Positions 44,748 through 53,687 of a stretch of 64,000 bases of DNA are shown here, piece after piece; within the stretch, counting starts at the first letter, position 1; the number at the start of each line of letters is the position of its first letter. The position numbers were made by a program, and so were the translations under genes. Under the pieces are notes generated by a model. That model saw only the letters and a program-made list of their open reading frames with translations. It was not told where the DNA came from and did not search any database. The stretch covers positions 124,001 to 188,000 of the forward strand of contig NZ_MKTQ01000008.1 of the NCBI RefSeq assembly GCF_001898315.1, written 5' to 3'. Source of the DNA: Microbacterium sp. 70-16. GTDB lineage: Bacteria > Actinomycetota > Actinomycetes > Actinomycetales > Microbacteriaceae.

Positions 44748-44816
44748 CATAACTCAGGCAGATTCCACCGCAGCGCGCGCAATGCGCCGCTCGGACGGGA
44801 TTCTGCCTGAGTTATG
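44748..44816. repeat. second hairpin, CATAACTCAGG arms
   Basis: Arms 44748-44766 and 44798-44816 pair over 18 of 19 positions. Ten bases (ATAACTCAGG) are shared with the hairpin at 30536. It is 10 nt after the previous hairpin and 8 nt before the -10 box of the acetyltransferase gene. Confidence 0.85.
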
Positions 44817-44823
44817 AACCCCG

Positions 44824-44829
44824 TAGGCT
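44824..44829 (+). promoter_or_regulatory. -10 box, leaderless type
   Basis: TAGGCT, 7 nt before the GTG at 44837. Confidence 0.55.
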
Positions 44830-44836
44830 CGAGGCC

Positions 44837-45409
44837 GTGCTGCTGACCGACCCCGTCACCCTCGAGAACGCCCACGTCCGGCTCGAACCGCTGGCGGCCG
44901 CCCACGCGGCCGACCTTGAGAGCGCCCGCGAGGGGCTCGAGTACGCGTGGTATACGTCGGTTCCGGCGTCGGCCGCGGAGGAAATCACCCGCAGACTCGC
45001 CGAGCGGGATGCCGGGCGCATGAACCCGTTCGCGGTGATCGCGGGCGGCCGCGCCGTCGGCATGACCACCTTGTGCACGATCGACCAGCCCAACCGGCGC
45101 GTCGAGATCGGCTACACCTGGCTCTCACCGACGGTGCAGCGCACGGCTGTCAACACCGCCGCGAAGCTGTTGTTGCTCGGCCACGCGTTCGAGCAGTGCG
45201 ACGCCATCGCCGTGCAGTTCTGCACGCACTGGCACAACCGCCAGTCGCGCGCCGCGATCGAGCGCCTCGGCGCGAAGCGGGACGGCGTACTGCGCAACCA
45301 CCGCATCGGGCCGGACGGCACGCTGCGCGACACGGTCGTCTACTCGATCCTCCCGCACGAGTGGCCCGCCGTCCGCCGCAGCCTGCAAGAGCGCCTCGCC
45401 CGGGGCTGA
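44837..45409 (+). CDS. GNAT family N-acetyltransferase (RimJ/RimL type)
   Basis: This 190-residue protein resembles RimJ/RimL-like enzymes, which acetylate protein N-termini or small amines. VRLEPLAAAHAADL is the N-terminal strand-helix, RRVEIGYTWLSPTVQRTAVN the central strand before the acetyl-CoA loop, and HWHNRQSRAAIERLGAKRDGVLRNH the C-terminal motif shared by the family. The substrate is unknown. GTG at 44837 is supported by the -10 box 7 nt upstream. Confidence 0.85.
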   Translation: MLLTDPVTLENAHVRLEPLAAAHAADLESAREGLEYAWYTSVPASAAEEITRRLAERDAGRMNPFAVIAGGRAVGMTTLCTIDQPNRRVEIGYTWLSPTVQRTAVNTAAKLLLLGHAFEQCDAIAVQFCTHWHNRQSRAAIERLGAKRDGVLRNHRIGPDGTLRDTVVYSILPHEWPAVRRSLQERLARG

Positions 45410-45512
45410 CGCGCCAGCCCGGCCGAGCGCGCCCCGCCCGGCTGAGGGCGCCTCGCCCCGGGGCTGACCCGCCCCGCCCGCGGCGTGACGTGCCACACCC
45501 CGTCACACCCGC

Positions 45513-45598
45513 GACGCAACTGCAAGGGATGCCACGCGACACGCCGGCCACGCGCGCCCGCGCGCGGCGTGTCGAACGCGGGGCCTTGCAGTTGCGTC
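45513..45598. repeat. hairpin between convergent acetyltransferase and mtlR genes
   Basis: Arms GACGCAACTGCAAGG (45513-45527) and 45584-45598 are perfect 15-bp complements. An inner stem GACACGCC/GGCGTGTC (45538-45545 with 45566-45573) is also perfect. The rest of the 268-nt gap is GC-rich without other clear structure. Confidence 0.8.
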
Positions 45599-45677
45599 AC
45601 GGCGACGCAGCGCGCGTCACCGAAGCGCGGCGTCCGTCACGGTCGAGCAGGCGCGCGGCACAGCGACGCGTCGCGCG

Positions 45678-47639
45678 TCACCCGTCGACGACGGCGACGA
45701 GCTCGTCCAGGAACGCCGCGAAGGTCTCGCCGCGGCGCACGATGCGCTGCACGCTCTCGCGTTCGCTGAACACCTCGACGAGCTGTTCGAACACCGTCTG
45801 GAACGCCTCGCGATCACTCTCCGAGAAGGCGACCATCGCGACAACCTGCACGCGGCCCTCACCCCACTCAATCGACGGGTCGGCGATGCCGACGGCGATC
45901 GCCGTGCGGGTCGCGGTCATCCCGAGCGCGTGCGGCACGGCGAGCGCGTCGGTGAAGGCCGTCGACGACAGCCGTTCGCGCTCGAGGGTGCGCTCGACGT
46001 AGTCGTCGTCGATGACGCCCTGCGCCACCAGGCGCGCGCCGAGCCGGCGGATCACCATCTCTGCCGTCGCCCCGGGCCGGATCCGCCCGACGAACGCGTC
46101 GGCCGAGAAGTACCGCCCCAGTTCGTCGCGCAGCCGCGCGAGCCGGCGCGCCCGGCGCACGCGCCCCGCCGCGGCCTGCACGCGCTCGACGTCGCTCTCG
46201 GTCAGGAACGGCTGGATCCGCACGATCCGCTCCGACAGCGCGGGCGCGTCGATCGTCGTCAGGATGAGGTCGGTGTCGATGGCATCCCAGTCGGGGTCGA
46301 CGCGCGTCTCGACGCCGACGACGTCGATCGCCTGCCCGAGCGACTGGTCGACGCTCGAGCGCAACAGCTCATGCAGCTCGTAGTATCCGGGGCACACGAT
46401 CGTCGCGGTCAGCTGCGCGCCGGCACGGCGGCTGCGTTCGAGGCGCCCGCCGACGTGCATCGCGATGTAGGCGATCTCATCGTCCATGAGTGGGATGCCC
46501 AGGATCCCCTGCAGCCCGTCCGAGATGAACACCGCGATCTCGAACATCATCGGGTAGGTCGACTTGAGCGACCGGGTCAGCGGGTTGCGCGACCACGCCT
46601 GCTCGCGTGCGCGCAGGCGCAGGTTCTGCACGTGCAGCGCGAGGCGCATGACGAAGTCCTCGTGGTCGATGTCGACGAGGAACTCCGCCGCGGCTCGCCC
46701 GACGACCTCGCGCACCGCCTGTTCGACATCGGGCTCGAGGCGGGAGCGGATGACGGATGCCGCCTCTCCCGCCCCCGGCGCGACGACGCGGCTCAGCACG
46801 AGCGCGCCGAGATGCCGGCGGTCGCCGGTGCCCAGGCGCACGTCGAGGTGCTCGGCACAGAGCCGCTCGACGAGCGCGCTGACCTGCTCCTGGGCGTCGG
46901 CTTGGGCGTCGAACTGCGCGTCGGCCTGAGCGTCCGAACGCGCCGGCTCGGACGGGACGTCGAGCGCGCGTCCGTGCGCGACGCGGTCGGCGGTGATCGC
47001 GATGTGCAGCATGACGTCGCCGATGCCGAACTCGTTGACGAAGTAGCCGAGGGCGCCGAGGCCCGCGACGAGGTCGCTCTTGAACGGCCCGAACGCCTCG
47101 GCACCGATCGATCCCTCGCCGAGTGTGCGGCGCACGGCGGCGAGGTCGAACGCGCCCTCGTCGGTCTCGTCGTGCACCAGCGTGCTCAGCAGCCGGCGCT
47201 GCGCCATCTCGGTGCCGCGCAGTCGAGCGCGGGCGGCGGTGCGCTCGAGCACGAGACCCGTGCCGCCCAGCAGCGCGCGCACGCGACCGAGGTCGCCCTC
47301 GAGCGTCGCCGGGCTCACGTGGAACTGGTCGGCTGCCTCGAACACGTCGACGCCGTCGGATGCCGCGAGCAGCGACCGCACGAGGCGGTGCACGCGCTCA
47401 CGTGGGCTGTCTGCATCGATCGCCGCACGCTGCGCGGCACCGGCATCCGTCCCCGCCCGGTACCCCAGTGGGCCGGACTCGACGACGGCCCCGTCGGGCA
47501 CCCGTGCGTTGAGCGCGGTCACGTAGCTGCGGATCGAACGCGGGGTCACGCCGACGACGTCGGCGAGCTCTGCCGCGGTCATCCAATCGGCCTCTCGCAC
47601 CAGCAGGGCGATGACCCGATCCTGGCGCGTTCTGCTCAC
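45678..47639 (-). CDS. mtlR: BglG/MtlR-type transcriptional activator with PTS domains
   Basis: This 653-residue protein has an N-terminal winged helix (MTAAELADVVGVTPRSIRSYV), a second HTH region, two PTS regulation domains (with HIAITADRVAHGR and the second around DEIAYIAMHVGGRLE), an EIIB-like domain (IVCPGYYELHELLRSSV) and a C-terminal EIIA-like domain with TDALAVPHAL. Phosphorylation by HPr and EIIs at the histidines would tune its activity to mannitol supply. The GTG at 47639 is the likely start; the frame is open upstream into the divergent operon. It faces the mannitol operon across a 108-nt promoter region. Confidence 0.88.
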   Translation of the reverse strand: MSRTRQDRVIALLVREADWMTAAELADVVGVTPRSIRSYVTALNARVPDGAVVESGPLGYRAGTDAGAAQRAAIDADSPRERVHRLVRSLLAASDGVDVFEAADQFHVSPATLEGDLGRVRALLGGTGLVLERTAARARLRGTEMAQRRLLSTLVHDETDEGAFDLAAVRRTLGEGSIGAEAFGPFKSDLVAGLGALGYFVNEFGIGDVMLHIAITADRVAHGRALDVPSEPARSDAQADAQFDAQADAQEQVSALVERLCAEHLDVRLGTGDRRHLGALVLSRVVAPGAGEAASVIRSRLEPDVEQAVREVVGRAAAEFLVDIDHEDFVMRLALHVQNLRLRAREQAWSRNPLTRSLKSTYPMMFEIAVFISDGLQGILGIPLMDDEIAYIAMHVGGRLERSRRAGAQLTATIVCPGYYELHELLRSSVDQSLGQAIDVVGVETRVDPDWDAIDTDLILTTIDAPALSERIVRIQPFLTESDVERVQAAAGRVRRARRLARLRDELGRYFSADAFVGRIRPGATAEMVIRRLGARLVAQGVIDDDYVERTLERERLSSTAFTDALAVPHALGMTATRTAIAVGIADPSIEWGEGRVQVVAMVAFSESDREAFQTVFEQLVEVFSERESVQRIVRRGETFAAFLDELVAVVDG

Positions 47640-47670
47640 GAAACCAGTCAACCATGCGCCGCGCGGTTGT

Positions 47671-47707
47671 CTTCCGCCCCCGCGGAAGCGAGAGTGGTTG
47701 TCCACTC
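47671..47707. promoter_or_regulatory. two inverted repeats in the mtl divergent promoter region
   Basis: CTTCCGC-CCCC-GCGGAAG (47671-47688) and GAGTGG-TTGT-CCACTC (47692-47707) lie side by side between mtlR and the EIIB gene. The second is the better operator candidate for MtlR. Confidence 0.45.
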
Positions 47708-47747
47708 CCAGGTCTTTCACAAGAATGGCGGAAGAGGAGGCGGATCG

Positions 47748-48107
47748 ATGAGGATCCTCGTGGTGTGCGGCGCCGGAGCGTCGAGCACGTTCGTGGCGCA
47801 GCGGGTGCGGCATGCTGCACACGCGGCAGGCCGAGACCTGACCGCCGTCGCCGGCACCGAGCAGTCGCTGCCGATCGACCTGGATGCCGCGGACGTCGTG
47901 CTCGTCGGACCCCATCTGCACGACGCGCTGGACCGCATCCGTCGTCAGGCGGAGTATGGGGCGGCGAGTGTCGTGCTGCTGCCGCCGGACATCTTCACCG
48001 ACCTCGACGGGACGCGCACCCTCGCGCTCGTCGACTCCGCCCTGAACGGCGAACACCGCGAACCACCTGCCGACCTGCCCCCTGCCACGGAAAGGAACCC
48101 CGCATGA
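47748..48107 (+). CDS. PTS EIIB protein, lactose/cellobiose type, without partner EIIC
   Basis: This 119-residue protein has MRILVVCGAGASSTF, the phosphocysteine P-loop of lactose/cellobiose-class EIIB (C7), and ends in a flexible proline-rich tail. The mannitol EIICB in this operon already carries its own EIIB, so this one is spare. It may phosphorylate the MtlR regulator or another permease. GAGGAGG 7 nt before the ATG is a strong ribosome binding site; ptsH overlaps by 4 nt. Confidence 0.8.
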   Translation: MRILVVCGAGASSTFVAQRVRHAAHAAGRDLTAVAGTEQSLPIDLDAADVVLVGPHLHDALDRIRRQAEYGAASVVLLPPDIFTDLDGTRTLALVDSALNGEHREPPADLPPATERNPA

Positions 48108-48379
48108 CCGAGGCCACTCGGACGATCCGCGTCGGATCGTCGAACGGACTGCATGCCCGCCCCGCGAAGCTGTTCGCCCAGGCGGTGAAGGACGCGGGCA
48201 TCCCCGTCACGATCGCGAAGGGCGCGGGCGCCCCCGTCAACGCCGCGAGCATCCTCGGCGTCATCTCGCTGGGTGCGGAGAAGGGCGACTACGTGACGCT
48301 GGTCGCCGACGGCGACACGGCCGAGGCCGTGCTCGACACCCTCGCCGAACTGCTGACGACCGACCACGACGAAGCCTGA
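48104..48379 (+). CDS. ptsH: phosphocarrier protein HPr
   Basis: HPr passes phosphate from enzyme I to EIIA. The 91 residues include GLHARPA with the phospho-histidine H17 and NAASILGVISLG with S49 at the regulatory serine position. It overlaps the EIIB gene by 4 nt and precedes ptsI by 48 nt, so general and sugar-specific PTS genes share one operon. Confidence 0.95.
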   Translation: MTEATRTIRVGSSNGLHARPAKLFAQAVKDAGIPVTIAKGAGAPVNAASILGVISLGAEKGDYVTLVADGDTAEAVLDTLAELLTTDHDEA

Positions 48380-48427
48380 CCGGCGCCCGACCGGACTATC
48401 GAAGAGCATCACAAGGAGAACACGGAC

Positions 48428-50089
48428 ATGACTGAACTGCGCGGAGTGGGCATCGGACTCGGCGTCGCCCAGGGCCCGGTGGCCCGCATGGCGGAGCCGC
48501 TTCCCGCCCCCGAAGACGCTCCCTCGACGCTGACCCCCGACGAAGAGCTCGCGCGCGTGCGCGAGGCCGTCGCGGCCGTCGCCCGCGAGCTCGAGGAGCG
48601 CGGCTCGAAGGCCGGCGGCATGGCCCGCGAGGTGCTCGAAGCGCAGGCCATGATGGCCGAGGACCCGACGCTCGACACCGAGGTCTCCACCCGCGTCAAC
48701 GCCGGCAAGACCGGCGAGTTCGCCGTGCACGCCGCGTTCGCGAGCTTCCGCGACACCCTCGCCGCGATGGGCGGCTATCTCGGCGAGCGCGCCGCCGACC
48801 TCGACGACGTCGCGCAGCGGGTGATCGCGCGGCTGCGCGGCCTGCCCGCGCCGGGCGTGCCCGACCCGGGGCATCCGTTCGTCCTCGTCGCGAAGGACCT
48901 CGCGCCCGCTGACACCGCCCTGCTCGACCTCGACAAGGTGCTGGCGCTGGTCACCACCGACGGCGGGCCGACCTCGCACACCGCGATCCTCGCCCGCGAG
49001 AAGTCGATCGTCGCGGTCGTCGGTGCGGCGAGCGCCAAGGACCTCGTCGACGGCGAGACGGTCATCGTGGATGCCGCGAAGGGCGTCGTCACGACCTCGC
49101 CGACCGCCGACGAGCTCGAGCAGGCGCAGCACCGCGCCGACGCGCGCGCTGCCGCGGCATCCGCTCCCCTCACGCCCGGCGCGCTCAAGGACGGCACCGC
49201 CGTGCCGCTGCTCGCGAACCTCGGCAAGCCCGGCGGCGCGGCCGAGGCCGTCGAGCTCGGCGCCGAGGGCGTGGGCCTGTTCCGCACCGAGTTCCTGTTC
49301 CTGTCGGCGACACAGGCGCCGACCGTCGAAGACCAGACCAAGTCGTACACCGAGCTGCTGGCGGCGTTCCCCGGCAAGAAGGTCGTCGTGCGGGCGCTGG
49401 ATGCCGGTGCCGACAAGCCCCTCGCCTTCCTCAACGACGCCCACGAAGACAACCCCGCCCTGGGCCTGCGCGGCCTGCGCGCGCTGCGCGCCAGCGAGGA
49501 CATCCTGCGCGAGCAGCTGACCGCCCTCGCGAACGCGGATGCCGCGACCGAAGCCGACCTGTGGGTCATGGCGCCGATGGTGTCGACCCTCGAGGAAACG
49601 GAGTACTTCGTCACTCTCGCGAAGGAGTACGGCATCAAGACCGCTGGCGTCATGGTCGAGGTCCCCTCCGCGGCGCTGATGGCCGACCGCGTGCTCGCCG
49701 AGGCCGACTTCGCCTCGATCGGGACGAACGACCTCACGCAGTACACGATGGCCGCCGACCGCCTGCTCGGGTCGGTCGCCTCGTTCCAGGACCCGTGGCA
49801 TCCCGCTGTGCTGCGCCTCATCAAGGCGACCGCCGACGGCGGCAAGACCAACGGCAAGCCGGTCGGCATCTGCGGCGAGGCCGCGGCCGACCCGCTGCTG
49901 GCGGTCGTGCTGGTCGGCATGGGTGCGACGACGCTCTCGATGGCGCCGACGGCCCTCGCCGACGTGCGCGCATCGCTTCTGCAGTACGACCTCGCCGACG
50001 CCCAGCGCATCGCCGAGGCCGCCCTTGCCGCCGATGACGCGGCATCCGCCCGAGCCGCAGCCCAGGCTGCGGCCGAGAACGCCGCGTAG
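48428..50089 (+). CDS. ptsI: PTS enzyme I (phosphoenolpyruvate-protein phosphotransferase)
   Basis: Enzyme I takes phosphate from phosphoenolpyruvate to HPr. In 553 residues it has the swivelling domain with TDGGPTSHTAILAR (phospho-histidine H184), GLFRTEFLFL of the PEP-binding barrel, IGTNDLTQYTMAADR and GICGEAAADP with the catalytic cysteine. AAGGAG lies 7 nt before the ATG. Confidence 0.97.
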   Translation: MTELRGVGIGLGVAQGPVARMAEPLPAPEDAPSTLTPDEELARVREAVAAVARELEERGSKAGGMAREVLEAQAMMAEDPTLDTEVSTRVNAGKTGEFAVHAAFASFRDTLAAMGGYLGERAADLDDVAQRVIARLRGLPAPGVPDPGHPFVLVAKDLAPADTALLDLDKVLALVTTDGGPTSHTAILAREKSIVAVVGAASAKDLVDGETVIVDAAKGVVTTSPTADELEQAQHRADARAAAASAPLTPGALKDGTAVPLLANLGKPGGAAEAVELGAEGVGLFRTEFLFLSATQAPTVEDQTKSYTELLAAFPGKKVVVRALDAGADKPLAFLNDAHEDNPALGLRGLRALRASEDILREQLTALANADAATEADLWVMAPMVSTLEETEYFVTLAKEYGIKTAGVMVEVPSAALMADRVLAEADFASIGTNDLTQYTMAADRLLGSVASFQDPWHPAVLRLIKATADGGKTNGKPVGICGEAAADPLLAVVLVGMGATTLSMAPTALADVRASLLQYDLADAQRIAEAALAADDAASARAAAQAAAENAA

Positions 50090-50119
50090 TCGCGCGGTCC
50101 ACCCGAAGGAGAACAGCAA

Positions 50120-51784
50120 ATGACAACGGCGTCAACCACGAAGCAACCGGGAGGGGCACGGGTCGCAGTCCAGCGATTCGGAACGTTCCTTTCCGGCATG
50201 ATCATGCCGAACATCGCGGCGTTCATCGCGTGGGGCTTCATCACGATGCTCTTCATCTCGGCCGGATGGCTCGGGGGCTGGTACCCCGTCTCCAATCTGC
50301 TGGGTGGGTTCGGTGATGCCGCCACGATCGGCTGGCAGGGCGCGATGACCGCGCTGGCCCAAGACGACAACGGCGTGACGTTCACGACGTTCGTCGGCCT
50401 CGTCGGCCCGATGGTGACCTACCTGCTGCCCCTGCTCATCGCGAACACCGGCGGCCGCATGGTCTACGGCGAGCGCGGTGGTGTCGTCGCGTCGATCGCG
50501 ACGATGGGCGTCATCGTCGGCACCAACATCCCGATGTTCCTCGGCGCGATGATCATGGGGCCGCTCGCTGCCTGGGTCACCAAGCAGATGGACAGGCTGT
50601 GGGACGGCAAGATCCGCCCCGGCTTCGAGATGCTGGTGAACAACTTCTCCGCCGGCATCCTGGGCATGCTCCTGGCCATCGTCGGCTTCTTCGCCTTCGG
50701 TCCCGTCATGCTCGGCATCTCGACGTTCCTCGGCGGCATCGTCGGCTGGCTGGTCGATTTCAACCTGCTGCCGATCCTGTCGGTCATCGTCGAACCCGCG
50801 AAGGTGCTGTTCCTCAACAACGCCATCAACCATGGCGTGTTCACCCCGTTGGGGATCCAGCAGGCCGCCGACACCGGCAAGTCGATCCTGTTCCTCATCG
50901 AGGCCAACCCCGGACCGGGCCTCGGCCTGCTGCTCGCCTTCACCTTCTTCGGTGTGGGGGCCGCGAAGGCTTCGGCGCCCGGCGCGATCGTCATCCAGTT
51001 CTTCGGTGGCATCCACGAGATCTACTTCCCGTACGCGCTCGCCAAGCCGCTGACGATCCTCGCCCTGATCGCGGGTGGCGCGACGGGTGTGACGACCAAC
51101 ATGCTGCTCGGCGGTGGTCTGTCCTTCCCCGCGGCTCCGGGCAGCATCATCGCGGTCACCGCCGCGGCGTTGACGCCCGAGGCGGGCGGCGCCGGCAACC
51201 TGCTCGTCGTGTACCTGTCGGTGATCCTCGCGGCGACCGTGACGTTCCTCATCGCGGGTGTGATCCTGCGCGCATCGCGCAAGCGTGATCTGGCCGCCGA
51301 CTCGAGCGCCTCGTTCGAGGCGGCGATCGCCCAGACCGAGGCGAACAAGGGCAAGAGTTCCGACGCTCTGGCGGGGCTGCGTGCGGGGGCTGCCGCCAGC
51401 GCCGCGGTCGGCGCCGACCAGGCTCCGGTGCAGGCTGATCTCGCCGCGGACGCCGTGTCCGGCGGCGTGACGGCCGCGGTGACCAAGCCCATCGCCAACA
51501 TCGTGTTCGCGTGCGACGCCGGCATGGGGTCGTCGGCGATGGGTGCGAGCGTGCTGCGCAACAAGATCAAGAAGGCCGGCTTCGGCGACGTCTCGGTGAC
51601 CAACAAGGCCATCGCGAACCTCGACGGCAGCGAAGACCTCGTGATCACGCAACAGCAGCTCACCGACCGCGCCCGCGCGCGCACGCCCGAGGCCGTGCAC
51701 GTCTCGGTGGACAACTTCATGAACTCGCCCAAGTACGACGAGGTCGTGGACATCGTCCGCAGCCAGCACCCCGACCAGGGCTGA
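50120..51784 (+). CDS. mtlA: PTS mannitol transporter subunit EIICB
   Basis: This 554-residue protein carries the membrane EIIC domain (residues about 1-390; GTNIPMFLGAMIMGP and the GGIHEIYFPYAL motif typical of mannitol permeases) and a C-terminal EIIB domain with NIVFACDAGMGSSAMGA, C465 being the phosphorylated cysteine. It imports mannitol as mannitol-1-phosphate. The EIIA domain is separate (mtlF). GAAGGAG precedes the ATG. Confidence 0.95.
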   Translation: MTTASTTKQPGGARVAVQRFGTFLSGMIMPNIAAFIAWGFITMLFISAGWLGGWYPVSNLLGGFGDAATIGWQGAMTALAQDDNGVTFTTFVGLVGPMVTYLLPLLIANTGGRMVYGERGGVVASIATMGVIVGTNIPMFLGAMIMGPLAAWVTKQMDRLWDGKIRPGFEMLVNNFSAGILGMLLAIVGFFAFGPVMLGISTFLGGIVGWLVDFNLLPILSVIVEPAKVLFLNNAINHGVFTPLGIQQAADTGKSILFLIEANPGPGLGLLLAFTFFGVGAAKASAPGAIVIQFFGGIHEIYFPYALAKPLTILALIAGGATGVTTNMLLGGGLSFPAAPGSIIAVTAAALTPEAGGAGNLLVVYLSVILAATVTFLIAGVILRASRKRDLAADSSASFEAAIAQTEANKGKSSDALAGLRAGAAASAAVGADQAPVQADLAADAVSGGVTAAVTKPIANIVFACDAGMGSSAMGASVLRNKIKKAGFGDVSVTNKAIANLDGSEDLVITQQQLTDRARARTPEAVHVSVDNFMNSPKYDEVVDIVRSQHPDQG

Positions 51785-51790
51785 CCGATA

Positions 51791-51829
51791 CCGCGTGGCC
51801 GGGCCGGCGAGATGCCCCCGGCCACGCGG
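51791..51829. terminator. hairpin between mtlA and mtlF
   Basis: CCGCGTGGCCGGG (51791-51803) pairs perfectly with 51817-51829 over 13 nt, just after the mtlA stop. It may act as an intercistronic RNA-stability or attenuation element rather than a full terminator, since mtlF and mtlD lack an evident promoter of their own. Confidence 0.6.
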
Positions 51830-51922
51830 CCGTCTCCGCAGCCGCTCCGGCGGACGCGATCCCGCCGCCGGCGGGGCACACGAGCCAACACACCACGAGA
51901 GACACCACAGAAGGAGCGCACC

Positions 51923-52360
51923 ATGGCACGCAGCGTGCTGAACGTCGGGCAGATCCGGATCCACCCCGGGTCCGTGAGCAAGGAAGAGGCGATGCGCGAG
52001 GCCGCGAGCATCCTGCAGGATGCCGGGGCGGTGACCGGCGCCTACTTCGACGCCATGCTGCAGCGCGAAGAGACGGTGTCCACCTACATGGGCAACGAGC
52101 TCGCGATTCCGCACGGCACGAACGAGACGAAGGACACGATCCTCGACTCGGCGCTGTCGTTCGTCCGGTACGACGGCGGGATCGACTGGGGCGGGCAGCC
52201 GGTGACCTTCGTCGTCGGCATCGCCGGCAAGGGCGACGAGCACCTCGACATCCTGTCGCAGATCGCACTGATCTTCTCCGAGGACGACGACGTCGCGCGC
52301 CTGAAGACCGCGCAGACCCCCGAAGAGCTGTTCGCGCTGCTCTCGTCGGTCAACGAGTAG
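51923..52360 (+). CDS. mtlF: PTS mannitol EIIA protein
   Basis: This 145-residue protein donates phosphate from HPr to MtlA. The phospho-histidine is H64 in [14 protein letters not shown]. The ATG at 51923 follows AAGGAG; in-frame codons further upstream would encode an unrelated basic leader. mtlD starts 11 nt after the stop. Confidence 0.94.
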   Translation: MARSVLNVGQIRIHPGSVSKEEAMREAASILQDAGAVTGAYFDAMLQREETVSTYMGNELAIPHGTNETKDTILDSALSFVRYDGGIDWGGQPVTFVVGIAGKGDEHLDILSQIALIFSEDDDVARLKTAQTPEELFALLSSVNE

Positions 52361-52370
52361 GGCTGACGCC

Positions 52371-53525
52371 ATGAAAGCCGTTCACTTCGGCGCCGGCAAC
52401 ATCGGGCGCGGGTTCGTCGGGCTGCTGCTGCACGAGGGCGGCTACGAACTCGTGTTCTCCGACGTGGCCACTCCCCTCGTCGACGCGATCAACGCCGTCT
52501 CCGAGTACACCGTGCACGAGGTCGGTGAGGGCGGTGTTGACACCGTCGTGACCGGCTTCCGCGCCGTCAACAGCCAGACCGACCCGCAGGCCGTCATCGA
52601 CGAGGTCGCGACCGCGAACATCGTGACGACGGCCGTGGGTCCCACGATCCTGAAGTTCGTCGCCCCGCACATCCTCGCCGGTCTGGCTCTGCGCGACCCC
52701 GGGTCGCCGCCGCTGCAGATCATGGCATGCGAGAACGCCATCAACGCCACCGATCTGTTGCGCGAGGAGATCCAGGCGCAGGCCGGCGACGCATGGGACG
52801 CCGTGTCGGGCCGCGCCGTGTTCGCCAACACAGCCGTCGACCGCATCGTGCCGGCCCAGCCGCCGGGCGCGGGCGTCGACGTCACCGTCGAGCCGTTCTT
52901 CGAGTGGGCGATCGAGCGCGGGCCGTTCGGCGACACCCCCCCGACGATCCCGGGCGCCCATTTCGTCGACGACCTGGCGCCCTACATCGAGCGCAAGCTG
53001 TTCACGGTCAACACGGGGCACGCCGCGACCGCGTACTTCGGAGCCCAGGAGGGCATCGAGAAGATCTCGGATGCCCTCGCCAACGGCGCCATCGCCGCGA
53101 AGGTGTCGGCGGCGCTGGAGGAGACCTCCGCGCTGCTCGAGGCCGTACACGGACTGGATGCCGCCGACCTCGCCGCCTATCGCGCGACGATCCTGCGCCG
53201 GTTCGCCAACCCCGCGCTGCCCGACACCGTCGGGCGCGTCGGGCGTCAGCCGCTGCGCAAGCTCTCACGCCACGAGCGGTTCGTCGGGCCCGCCGCGGCG
53301 GCCGCCGAGCGGGGGCTGTCGACGTCGGCGCTCGTGGCCGCGATGGGCGCCGCCCTCGCGTTCGACGACGCCGAGGACGAGCAGTCGGTGCAGCTGCAGC
53401 AGCGCTTGCGCGCCGAGGACGCCGACGCCTTCACCGCCTCGGTGACGGGCCTGGAACCCGGGCATCCCCTCTTCGCGCAGGTCGCCGAGGTCGTCCGCGC
53501 GCGCCAGTCCGACCTCGGGGTGTAG
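52371..53525 (+). CDS. mtlD: mannitol-1-phosphate 5-dehydrogenase
   Basis: MtlD oxidises imported mannitol-1-phosphate to fructose-6-phosphate with NAD. The 384 residues begin with [16 protein letters not shown] (NAD site) and have [11 protein letters not shown], the Lys-Asn-His catalytic segment of long-chain polyol dehydrogenases. It ends the operon, with a terminator-like stem 5 nt after the stop. Confidence 0.96.
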   Translation: MKAVHFGAGNIGRGFVGLLLHEGGYELVFSDVATPLVDAINAVSEYTVHEVGEGGVDTVVTGFRAVNSQTDPQAVIDEVATANIVTTAVGPTILKFVAPHILAGLALRDPGSPPLQIMACENAINATDLLREEIQAQAGDAWDAVSGRAVFANTAVDRIVPAQPPGAGVDVTVEPFFEWAIERGPFGDTPPTIPGAHFVDDLAPYIERKLFTVNTGHAATAYFGAQEGIEKISDALANGAIAAKVSAALEETSALLEAVHGLDAADLAAYRATILRRFANPALPDTVGRVGRQPLRKLSRHERFVGPAAAAAERGLSTSALVAAMGAALAFDDAEDEQSVQLQQRLRAEDADAFTASVTGLEPGHPLFAQVAEVVRARQSDLGV

Positions 53526-53529
53526 CGCG

Positions 53530-53549
53530 GGCCGCGGGGCGCCGCGGCC
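53530..53549. terminator. terminator-like stem after mtlD
   Basis: GGCCGCGG (53530-53537) pairs with CCGCGGCC (53542-53549) over a 4-nt loop. There is no T-run, as is usual in such GC-rich genomes. Confidence 0.5.
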
Positions 53550-53586
53550 GACGGGCTGGGCGCCGGGCCGCCCCACCCGCGAAACA

Positions 53587-53639
53587 GCAGTGGTGCACCG
53601 AGACAGCACCGATGGTGTGCAGTCTCGGTGCACCACTGC
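53587..53639. repeat. long hairpin between convergent mtlD and add
   Basis: The 18-nt arms 53587-53604 (GCAGTGGTGCACCGAGAC) and 53622-53639 are perfect complements, with GCACC/GGTG able to pair in the loop. TGCAGTCTCGG recurs directly after the right arm, giving a partial direct repeat. Confidence 0.85.
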
Positions 53640-53687
53640 AGTCTCGGCGTAGAACGGCCGGCGCCGGCGCGGGCGACGGGGCGCGGG

